Source: Chloroflexota bacterium
GTDB lineage: Bacteria > Chloroflexota > Anaerolineae > Anaerolineales > UBA4823
Assembly (NCBI GenBank): GCA_030636125.1
Contig: DAOVXM010000223.1
Location: 1 to 5,348, forward strand
Reading direction: 5' to 3'
Length of the DNA stretch: 5,348 nt
The notes under the pieces are model-generated. The model made no database searches, was not told where the DNA came from, and saw only the letters and a list, made by a program, of their open reading frames with translations. Below, one piece after another: positions 1 to 5,348 of the stretch. Every line of letters begins with the position of its first letter. Position 1 is the first letter of the stretch. A program made the position numbers and the translations under genes.

Positions 1-290
1 GATTCGGTTGCCATGATCACAGATGGGCGCTTCTCAGAAGCAACACGCGGGCCGTGTGTCGGGCATATCAGCCCGAAGCGTTGCTTGGCGGTCCACTTGC
101 TGCCCTGTAGGATGGCAACATGATCGAGATCGATCTTCCGGCGCGGCCCTTGCAGGTACTACTCAGCGAGGCGGAACTGCAGGCGATCATGCAAAACTGG
201 CGCCCACCCCAGAAAGAGATTCCATCCAGTTACCTGCATCTTTATGCCCTACGGGTCGGACCGGCTTTTGAAGGGGTGGTGTTGTCCTAA
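1..290 (+). pseudogene. ilvD: C-terminal part of an IlvD/Edd-family dehydratase, frameshifted and with an in-frame stop
   Basis: This is the 3' end of a dihydroxy-acid dehydratase-like gene (IlvD/Edd family: iron-sulfur enzymes that dehydrate dihydroxy acids in branched-chain amino acid synthesis or sugar-acid breakdown). Frame 1 from base 1 reads [18 protein letters not shown] then CVGHISP, the conserved C-terminal block that in the family reads TDGRFSGxTxG...GHxxPEA. After the C run at 72-74 the match jumps to the frame of codon 75-77: [11 protein letters not shown], a TAG at 108-110 where the family usually has Gln or Glu, then [19 protein letters not shown] and a tail ending at TAA 288-290. 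One base therefore seems lost near 72-75 and one codon has become a stop. The Gly normally following the motif Ser (FSG) is Glu (GAA, 37-39). The 5' part lies outside the window. The family assignment is firm; whether the lesions are real decay or sequence errors is not. ilvD and edd-like sugar-acid dehydratases cannot be separated from this fragment. Confidence 0.8.
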
Positions 291-431
291 TAGAATTTTG
301 GGGGGTTGAATGAGGTGAACGCAAAGGTCGCGCCACCTACGGATTTATACATCTCTCTGACAGTACCCTGTTTTTTGGATATCTAGACCTTTTGAATACT
401 GAGATCTACACACAAAAAAAAGAGATACTGT
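291..431. other. Convergent intergenic gap between the ilvD remnant and glpD
   Basis: This 141-nt stretch lies between two converging 3' ends and has no convincing coding content. It is AT-richer than the flanking genes. On the + strand, ACAG-TACC-CTGT (360-371) followed by T's to 376 could form a 4-bp stem with a U tail, a very weak terminator candidate for the ilvD side. On the - strand, about 10 nt past the glpD stop, there is a run of eight T's (414-421 complement) with no GC-rich stem in front of it. The hexamers ACAGTA (360-365) and TACTGT (426-431) are inverted copies and could bring the ends of the gap together in RNA, but six bases is near chance. No promoter or RNA gene is evident. 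Confidence 0.5.
360..376 (+). terminator. Weak stem plus U-tract, possible terminator of the ilvD-side transcript
   Basis: ACAG (360-363) and CTGT (368-371) can pair around a TACC loop, and the run of T's continues to 376. The stem has only four base pairs (five with a G-U pair), well short of a typical intrinsic terminator. Its position downstream of the ilvD stop, in a convergent gap, is the main argument for it. Confidence 0.2.
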
Positions 432-2063
432 TTATAAGATAACCCCATGCCGGTCCTGCAAGATATCAAGTGTTCTACCTGCCTCCGCTTCTTTTTCTGC
501 ATCGCTCCAACCAAAAACTTCTGCCAATATGTCAGCTAATTCATCTATGAGCGGACGGGTGAGATGACCGAGATAAGCTATCAGTGAACGGCGCAGAATT
601 AAGTCATCCAGGTGGACGACTTTTTCTTTCTCACATAAGAAAGCAACTTCGCTGTGGGTCATGGTGGGATATTGCTGGAGGGGGGTATTCCTTCCATCTT
701 GATACGCAATGACTTCCTGACATCGAGAACCATAACGTTCAAAGAGAAGCGTGCTGCCTTCAGGAGCGTCCTTTACAATGGCGTAATCACGACCCCCACC
801 AATAGGCAATTGCTTAGTGTCCGCAACACGCCTTTGACCCAGAAAGGCTAGGACTCTATCCGTCGTGGTTTCTGCAAAGGCACGGTAGCTTGTCCATTTG
901 CCGCCAACCAGGGAATAGACCGGGATATCACCTACCCTGTCTTCCTTGACACTATGATCACGCGTGATTTGCCCAGTAGTTTTGGCATGGCTGTATTCGA
1001 GCGGACGTACGCCCGAAAAGCGGAAGACTATCTGTTCACGCTCAATCTTAATATCTGGGAAGACACGAGCGATCATTTCGAAGAAATAATCCACTTCAGC
1101 TTCGGTGCACCGGGCTTGGTCGGCATCTTCAATCGGGATATCGGATGTGCCAACAATGACTTTATCGAAGAAGGGGAAGATGAGCACGATTCGCCCGTCC
1201 TTGTTCTCAAAGAAGAATTCGTTCTCGCCAATGGCAGCCCGCAGGTCGGGTTGATCGAGAACAAGATGTGAGCCTTTGGTCCCACCGATGTACCGGCGAG
1301 AAAGCCCGAGACTGGTATTAACCAGGTCGATCCAAGGACCAGCAGCGTTGATAATGAGGCGCGGGGAGATCTCAAACACCTGACCGGTTAATTCGTCCTT
1401 CAATATGACCATATCCCCACGAACGCCTGCAATAGAAATATAGTTCATGGCACTGGCGTGTGAGCCTTCAGCTTCGGCATCCAGGATCAATTCAATCAAA
1501 AAACGTTCTGGACTGAGGATGGAACCATCGTAATAGGTGGCAGTGTATCTTGCCGCCGGATTGAGGTGCGGGAACCTATTGAGTGAAGCGGTTTGTCCTT
1601 CGAATTGGTGCCTTGGTACAGTGCCCTGCGAACGAGTGAAGGCATCGTAGAGTATCAAACCAATTTTGATGACCAAAGCGCCGCGTTCAGAAGATCTTTC
1701 GAGCAGACCCAGGAACTTGAGCGGGGCATTGAGCAGCCCCGACCAAAATTTGAAGATGGGAATAGTCGTTGGCAAGGGACGGACGATGTGGGGGGCATTT
1801 TCGAGCATATGGTTGCGTTCTCGCACGGCTTCCCGCACGAGGCGGAATTCGCCATTCTCAAGGTAGCGAATGCCACCATGCGCCATATGCGAAGAAGCGG
1901 CCGAAGCACCCGAACAAAAGTCGGCGCGATCGATGAGCAATACGTCTACCCCGTTGAGGGCCAGATCTCGAAATGAGCCTGCGCCATTGATTCCTGCACC
2001 GACGATCAGCACCGATGGGCTGAGGTTGTCTTGGATCGACTTTAGCGTTTGTGCGCGATTCAT
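432..2063 (-). CDS. glpD: FAD-dependent glycerol-3-phosphate dehydrogenase (GlpD type)
   Basis: Oxidises sn-glycerol 3-phosphate to dihydroxyacetone phosphate, reducing FAD; family members are peripheral membrane proteins that pass electrons to quinone. The 543-residue protein has the dinucleotide-binding motif GAGINGAG at 22-29 and an acidic residue ending the second strand (LLID, 42-45). The family block SGASAASSHMAHGGIRYLEN (51-70) corresponds to the G[TS]SxxSxxxxHGGxRYLE signature. NAAGPW (239-244), GTSDIP (305-310), FSGVRPL (349-355) and GGKWTSYR (387-394) are further FAD/substrate-domain motifs. Residues ~420-543 match the C-terminal helical domain (DAO_C). No Cys-rich [2Fe-2S] extension is present, so it resembles aerobic-type GlpD more than GlpA, although the length is closer to GlpA. 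A hydrophobic stretch near 106-138 looks longer than in compact GlpD proteins. The start ATG is 9 nt after the glpK stop, with a purine-rich AGAAGAG just upstream, indicating co-expression with glpK. No GlpB/GlpC partner is visible. Confidence 0.95.
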   Translation of the reverse strand: MNRAQTLKSIQDNLSPSVLIVGAGINGAGSFRDLALNGVDVLLIDRADFCSGASAASSHMAHGGIRYLENGEFRLVREAVRERNHMLENAPHIVRPLPTTIPIFKFWSGLLNAPLKFLGLLERSSERGALVIKIGLILYDAFTRSQGTVPRHQFEGQTASLNRFPHLNPAARYTATYYDGSILSPERFLIELILDAEAEGSHASAMNYISIAGVRGDMVILKDELTGQVFEISPRLIINAAGPWIDLVNTSLGLSRRYIGGTKGSHLVLDQPDLRAAIGENEFFFENKDGRIVLIFPFFDKVIVGTSDIPIEDADQARCTEAEVDYFFEMIARVFPDIKIEREQIVFRFSGVRPLEYSHAKTTGQITRDHSVKEDRVGDIPVYSLVGGKWTSYRAFAETTTDRVLAFLGQRRVADTKQLPIGGGRDYAIVKDAPEGSTLLFERYGSRCQEVIAYQDGRNTPLQQYPTMTHSEVAFLCEKEKVVHLDDLILRRSLIAYLGHLTRPLIDELADILAEVFGWSDAEKEAEAGRTLDILQDRHGVIL

Positions 2064-2066
2064 TGT

Positions 2067-2073
2067 CTCTTCT
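2067..2073 (-). promoter_or_regulatory. Putative glpD ribosome binding site overlapping the glpK stop
   Basis: The purine run AGAAGAG lies three bases upstream of the glpD ATG and touches the last base of the glpK TAA (2073-2075). It is a poor match to AGGAGG and close to the start. This suggests that glpD translation depends at least partly on ribosomes finishing glpK (translational coupling); that is inference from spacing. Confidence 0.4.
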
Positions 2074-3563
2074 TAGCTCGACTCCACCCAATCGAATGTG
2101 CGCGTGACGGCTTTCTTCCAGCCAGCATAAAGTTCCTGGCGTGAATCGGTATCCATTTGCGATTGCCACTCCCGATCTTTTGCCCAGTTGGTGCGCAACT
2201 CGTCGAGATCCTTCCAGATGCCGACGGCCAGGCCAGCAGCAAAAGCCGCCCCAAGCGCAGTTGTCTCAGCTACTTTCGGACGGATGACAGACACGTCCAG
2301 TATATCCGCTTGGAACTGCATAAGCAGATTGTTGAAAACCATACCGCCGTCCACCTTTAGCGCGGTCAGGCTGACACCTGAATCTGCTTCCATCGCCTCA
2401 AGCACTTCACGTGTTTGATATGCGCTTGCTTCAAGCGCCGCTCGAGCGATGTGTCCTTTATTGATATAGCCTGTCATACCTACAATTGCACCACGGGCGT
2501 CACTGCGCCAGTAAGGAGCGAACAGACCAGAAAAGGCAGGCACGAAGTAGATGCCGCCGTTATCCTCAACTGTACGCGCTAATGTTTCAACATCAGCTGA
2601 TTGCTCAATCAATCCCAAGTTGTCACGCAGCCACTGCACCAAAGCTCCGGTGATGGCAATGGACCCCTCTAAGCAATACACGGCTGCAGCATCACCGATC
2701 TTGTATCCCAGTGTAGTGAGCAAACCGTTTTTGGATGGGATGGGTTTTGTACCGGTGTTCATCAACATGAAACAGCCGGTTCCGTAAGTATTTTTCGCTT
2801 CTCCAGGACTGTAACAAGTCTGCCCAAAAAGCGCAGCCTGTTGGTCGCCCAAGTCACCTGCAACAGGCACACCACGGAGGGCTGAATCTGCCGTAACATA
2901 TCCGTACACTTCTGATGATGAGCGTATTTCCGGCAGCATGGCACGCGGGATGTTAAGTATGCCCAGAATCTCTTCATCCCAGTCAAGAGAATCCAAATCC
3001 ATGAGCATCGTACGGCTGGCGTTGGTCACATCGGTGAGGTGACCTCCCGTCAGATTCCAGATGATCCAGGTGTCTATATTCCCGAAGAGTAATTCGCCCT
3101 TTTCGGCGCGTTGACGCGCCCCCGGGACATTGTCCAGAATCCATTTGATCTTGGGACCAGAAAAATAAGTTGCCAAAGGTAAGCCGGTTTTTGCACGGAA
3201 GCGATCTTGCCCGCCATGTTGAGCCAACTGGTTGCAGATGATATCTGTGCGCGTATCTTGCCAGACAATTGCATTGTAGACCGGCTTGCTGGTCGCCTTA
3301 TCCCACACGAGAGTGGTCTCGCGTTGATTGGTTATCCCAATCGCTACTATATCAGCTGATGTTGCATTAGCCTGATTGAGCGCGCCTCTGATTACTTCGT
3401 CCGTTCTCTCCCAGATTTCCAGAGCATCATGTTCCACCCAACCGGGCTTGGGGTAGATCTGCTGGTGTTCTTTTTGATCGTGGGCGACCACCTGCCCGGT
3501 GTGATCGAAAACCATACAGCGGGTGCTGGTAGTCCCTTGATCGATGGCAAGGATATAGTTCAT
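2073..3563 (-). CDS. glpK: Glycerol kinase
   Basis: Phosphorylates glycerol with ATP to sn-glycerol 3-phosphate in the cytoplasm, trapping glycerol and feeding GlpD. The 496-residue length is typical of GlpK in the FGGY carbohydrate kinase family. The N-terminal phosphate loop is DQGTTSTR (8-15). NQRE (79-82) holds the Arg-Glu pair that binds glycerol, Tyr133 (ATYFSGPK) is the third substrate contact, and Asp240 in [13 protein letters not shown] is the expected catalytic base (E. coli Arg83, Glu84, Tyr135, Asp245). [12 protein letters not shown] (96-107) is a family signature, and KVDGGM (403-408) is the C-terminal nucleotide-binding motif. The segment between SSSEVYG (215-221) and the catalytic loop reads [15 protein letters not shown] and lacks the GGKGGTR-like loop used for fructose-1,6-bisphosphate inhibition in E. 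coli. I see no clear phospho-His site for HPr control either. The ATG at 3563 gives the canonical [13 protein letters not shown] start and is preceded by GAGAAG (3569-3574) at 5 nt. Confidence 0.98.
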   Translation of the reverse strand: MNYILAIDQGTTSTRCMVFDHTGQVVAHDQKEHQQIYPKPGWVEHDALEIWERTDEVIRGALNQANATSADIVAIGITNQRETTLVWDKATSKPVYNAIVWQDTRTDIICNQLAQHGGQDRFRAKTGLPLATYFSGPKIKWILDNVPGARQRAEKGELLFGNIDTWIIWNLTGGHLTDVTNASRTMLMDLDSLDWDEEILGILNIPRAMLPEIRSSSEVYGYVTADSALRGVPVAGDLGDQQAALFGQTCYSPGEAKNTYGTGCFMLMNTGTKPIPSKNGLLTTLGYKIGDAAAVYCLEGSIAITGALVQWLRDNLGLIEQSADVETLARTVEDNGGIYFVPAFSGLFAPYWRSDARGAIVGMTGYINKGHIARAALEASAYQTREVLEAMEADSGVSLTALKVDGGMVFNNLLMQFQADILDVSVIRPKVAETTALGAAFAAGLAVGIWKDLDELRTNWAKDREWQSQMDTDSRQELYAGWKKAVTRTFDWVESS

Positions 3564-3657
3564 GATATCTTCTCAGCGTTTATAGAAGGAATGAGTTTAA
3601 GGATAGTTAAGTTGTTCAAGACAAAACACCTTTTTGGGCAGCCCGAGATAACTATTC
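3564..3657 (-). promoter_or_regulatory. glpK leader / gap after the MoaD-like gene
   Basis: This 94-nt gap is much wider than the others in the cluster and AT-rich, so it could hold an internal promoter or operator for glpKD. The only ribosome-binding candidate is GAGAAG (3569-3574). A TATAAA hexamer (- strand) lies about 20 nt upstream of the glpK ATG, but no matching -35 box sits 16-18 nt before it. TTGAAC/TTGTCT hexamers further upstream lack a good -10. No intrinsic terminator after the MoaD-like gene is convincing. A promoter is therefore possible but not demonstrated, and read-through from the AOR side is equally possible. Confidence 0.3.
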
Positions 3658-3658
3658 C
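3601..3658. repeat. Imperfect inverted repeat GGATAGTTA / TAACTATTCC
   Basis: GGATAGTTA (3601-3609) is the inverted counterpart of TAACTATTCC (3649-3658), with seven perfectly matched bases (ATAGTTA/TAACTAT) plus two more G-C pairs if one T is bulged. The loop is 39 nt. It spans most of the leader upstream of glpK, and one arm reaches into the stop codon of the MoaD-like gene. It could be a pair of operator half-sites, an RNA long-range pairing, or chance. Confidence 0.35.
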
Positions 3659-3888
3659 TAGCCACCGCCCACAGCGGAAAATAACTTCACCTCGTCTTGT
3701 TCTGAAACGTGCGATTCTCGCAAATCAGCAACTTCGCCGTTGATGACTACCAAATGGACATCACCCAAAGGGATGCCTAACTCGGTTAATACTTCATGCA
3801 AGGGAGTATGCTGTCTGAGTGTCACATCCAGCCGGTTACGCCGTTGGGGATGGTAAAAATCAAGATATCCACCAAGATAAAGTCTCAT
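3658..3888 (-). CDS. MoaD/ThiS-family ubiquitin-like sulfur carrier
   Basis: A 76-residue beta-grasp protein of the MoaD/ThiS type. These proteins are adenylated and thiocarboxylated on a C-terminal Gly-Gly and donate sulfur, either to molybdopterin/tungstopterin (MoaD) or to thiazole (ThiS). The sequence has a first strand (MRLYLGG), a helix region PLHEVLTELGI (29-39), the characteristic VVINGEV (47-53), the DEVKLF strand (65-70), and the tail AVGGG at the very C-terminus (72-76). The length suits the family. The GGG end resembles some ThiS proteins, but no thiamine genes are near. It begins 30 nt after the AOR-family stop on the same strand, so a role in the AOR pterin cofactor is the better inference. 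ATG at 3888 is the only reasonable start, since an in-frame TAA lies two codons upstream; no clear Shine-Dalgarno sequence precedes it, which may mean coupling to the upstream gene or leaderless-like initiation. Confidence 0.85.
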   Translation of the reverse strand: MRLYLGGYLDFYHPQRRNRLDVTLRQHTPLHEVLTELGIPLGDVHLVVINGEVADLRESHVSEQDEVKLFSAVGGG

Positions 3889-3918
3889 GTCGATTTATGC
3901 AAATATCACGAAAATAGA

Positions 3919-5348
3919 TCAGGCCAGCATATCGGCTGCCCAACCCAGGGATAAAGCATCCAGTCCTTCACGAGTGGGGTTACCAGTTTCAGGGTCCCAG
4001 CCTTTAAGACCGTACAGGACTGTGAGTGCTTGCTCAAATTCCTCTCGCGGCATAGCCTCGCCTTGCAGCGCGCCATTCTCCAACCCCTGAAATAGTCGCT
4101 CAGGTAAAACATCATCTTTGCGCGAGAAACCTTCTCGGGCGTTGAAAATCCGCGCCATATTCGTAGCGCGTTCACCGATCAGCAGAGCATCTTCCACACC
4201 CAGGTTCCAACCGGTGGCAGCATTGATTGAAAGCAGCATCTCATCAATTTGAATGTACGAGCGCGGCGCTGGGCCAAAGAAGCAATACTCGATCACCTTT
4301 TCCAGGCTTGTTAATTTTTCCAAGATGTAGAAGTGCTTCATTTTTTCGTCGCTCAAACTACGTGCCGGTTGTGCCACCGTGATCCCCAACGGACGGGCGT
4401 TCTTGAACGGAACCGAATCCGGGTTCGCGAGCATGGGATCGTGGGCTACCACCAGATGATCGGCACCAATTTCTGAGATAGCGTAGCCTATCCCAACGTT
4501 GTACTTGCCGCGCGGGTCGTGCATAGGTAGTTCTTGCCCCTTAACCTGCATGGCAAAAAACAAAGCCTCACCGCCAATCTTTTGCGCGGCTCGCAGGCTA
4601 CCCTCGGCCAGCAAATCTCCGAGCCCCTGGCGTTTTGCAATTCGCTTGATCATAGTCAGCATTGCCTCGGCGTTGCCAAACCTTAGATCCAGACTATCGG
4701 TATCCTCCAGCCCAATCAGGCCGTGCTCAAAGCATTCCATAGCAAAAGCGATTGTAGCACCGGTTGAAATGCTATCCAGCATATAGGCGTTGCACATTTC
4801 ATTGGCTTTGGCGATGACCTGTAAATCGCTTACACCGCAGTTGGGGCCGAAAGATGCTACGGTCTCATATTCCGGACCGCCGTAAACAGAGGTCTGGCCA
4901 TCTACTGCAACCTCGCGCTTGCAGCGCACTGCGCAGGCATAACAACTTCGTCTGGCGGTGAGCAGTTCTTTCTCATAGGCTTCCCACTTGATCTCATCGA
5001 CATTCTCGAAAGCACCCTGCCGGAAATTACGGGTCGGCAAGATCCCACTGATGTTGAGTGGCTCGACAATTCCAGGTGTGCCGCGCTCTTGTAAATCCCA
5101 GCTTTGAGGGCTTTCACGTACTCCTTTAGCCAGTTTGCGCCCTAGTTTCATGAGCGTGTCGGGATCATGCGCCAGGGTTTGATAACGTCGGCGGCCGCGC
5201 ACTGCTACAGCTCTCAGATTTTTTGACCCCATGATAGCCCCCATACCGTTGCGACCGTTGAAATGACGTAAATCGTTAGTAATGCCTGCGAAGCGGACAA
5301 GATTTTCACCCGCGGGACCGATTTGCAGCACTCGGATTTTGTCATCAC
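3919..5348 (-). CDS. Aldehyde:ferredoxin oxidoreductase family protein, N-terminus outside the window
   Basis: Tungsten (or molybdenum) bis-pterin oxidoreductase that oxidises aldehydes to carboxylic acids with ferredoxin as the usual acceptor; cytoplasmic. About 475 residues are visible. The gene continues past the right edge: the frame stays open to the last base (DDKIRVLQIGP...), and the GTG at 5331 is an internal Val codon, not the start. Full-length members are ~600-630 residues, so roughly 130-150 are missing. Numbering from that GTG: IGPAGEN (4-10) and GRNGMGAIMGSKNLRAVAVRG (26-46) are family hallmarks. C130-x2-C133-x3-C137 and the distant C350 fit the four [4Fe-4S] ligands (P. furiosus AOR Cys288/291/295/494). 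GPEYET (152-157) and GADH (289-292) fit its active-site Glu313 and His448. KGQELPMHDPRG (264-275) is a pterin-contact block. The two DxxGL(C/D) pterin motifs are altered (NAYMLD 181-186; KVIEYC 345-350). Substrate cannot be predicted. It ends with TGA at 3919-3921, 30 nt before the MoaD-like gene. Confidence 0.93.
   Translation of the reverse strand, partial: DDKIRVLQIGPAGENLVRFAGITNDLRHFNGRNGMGAIMGSKNLRAVAVRGRRRYQTLAHDPDTLMKLGRKLAKGVRESPQSWDLQERGTPGIVEPLNISGILPTRNFRQGAFENVDEIKWEAYEKELLTARRSCYACAVRCKREVAVDGQTSVYGGPEYETVASFGPNCGVSDLQVIAKANEMCNAYMLDSISTGATIAFAMECFEHGLIGLEDTDSLDLRFGNAEAMLTMIKRIAKRQGLGDLLAEGSLRAAQKIGGEALFFAMQVKGQELPMHDPRGKYNVGIGYAISEIGADHLVVAHDPMLANPDSVPFKNARPLGITVAQPARSLSDEKMKHFYILEKLTSLEKVIEYCFFGPAPRSYIQIDEMLLSINAATGWNLGVEDALLIGERATNMARIFNAREGFSRKDDVLPERLFQGLENGALQGEAMPREEFEQALTVLYGLKGWDPETGNPTREGLDALSLGWAADMLA

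Noticed and set aside
23..271. 82-codon open frame on the + strand at the left end
   Set aside because: It runs in a different frame from the recognisable IlvD/Edd residues on both sides of the frameshift, and its translation has no family-like features.
311..334. AGGTG...CACCT and AGGT...ACCT short inverted repeats in the convergent gap
   Set aside because: Arms of four or five bases are expected by chance in a sequence of this length, and no T run follows.
414..421. Run of eight T's on the - strand as an intrinsic terminator for glpD
   Set aside because: The T run is well placed, but the bases just upstream do not form a GC-rich stem, so I do not call it a terminator.
954..1271. 105-codon open frame on the + strand inside glpD
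   Set aside because: It lies antisense to the conserved GlpD FAD domain; its openness follows from the codon use of glpD, and it has no independent support.
3429..3743. 104-codon open frame on the + strand across the glpK start and the MoaD-like end
   Set aside because: It is antisense to two well-supported genes and its translation resembles nothing recognisable.
5329..5331. GTG as the true start of the AOR-family gene
   Set aside because: The frame is open to the window edge and the residues before it (DDKIR) continue the family's usual sequence ahead of IGPAGEN; a start here would remove a large part of the N-terminal pterin-binding domain.

Overview
The window most likely comes from a mesophilic anaerobic or facultatively anaerobic bacterium of moderate GC content. 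The main clue is a tungsten-type aldehyde:ferredoxin oxidoreductase (AOR) family gene next to a small MoaD/ThiS-like sulfur carrier. Together with the style of the glycerol genes, this would fit Chloroflexota (Anaerolineae-like) or another anaerobic lineage, but the taxon is a guess from gene content and cannot be settled from the sequence alone.

Layout. Positions 1-290 (+ strand) hold the last ~95 codons of an IlvD/Edd-family dehydratase. The stretch reads through only if one frameshift and one in-frame TAG are ignored, so it is called a pseudogene, or an assembly or sequencing artefact. Positions 291-431 are a convergent non-coding gap. All remaining genes lie on the - strand. In transcription order they are: an AOR-family oxidoreductase whose N-terminus lies beyond the right edge (3919-5348), a 76-residue MoaD/ThiS-like protein ending in Gly-Gly-Gly (3658-3888), glycerol kinase GlpK (2073-3563), and FAD-dependent glycerol-3-phosphate dehydrogenase GlpD (432-2063). 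Gaps between them are 30, 94 and 9 nt.

How they work together. GlpK phosphorylates glycerol to sn-glycerol 3-phosphate and GlpD oxidises that to dihydroxyacetone phosphate, passing electrons to FAD and probably on to quinone; the two are clearly one operon. AOR enzymes oxidise aldehydes to carboxylates with a tungsten (or molybdenum) bis-pterin cofactor and a [4Fe-4S] cluster. MoaD-like proteins carry the sulfur that builds the dithiolene of that cofactor. The AOR-MoaD pair therefore looks like an enzyme plus a cofactor-assembly helper. Whether it belongs functionally with the glycerol genes or is just a co-directional neighbour is open. I see no mobile element, CRISPR array, tRNA or rRNA, and no clearly undescribed system. 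The most notable points are the decayed ilvD end, the divergent pterin-binding motifs in the AOR, the AOR-MoaD-GlpK-GlpD arrangement, and an inverted repeat in the glpK leader.
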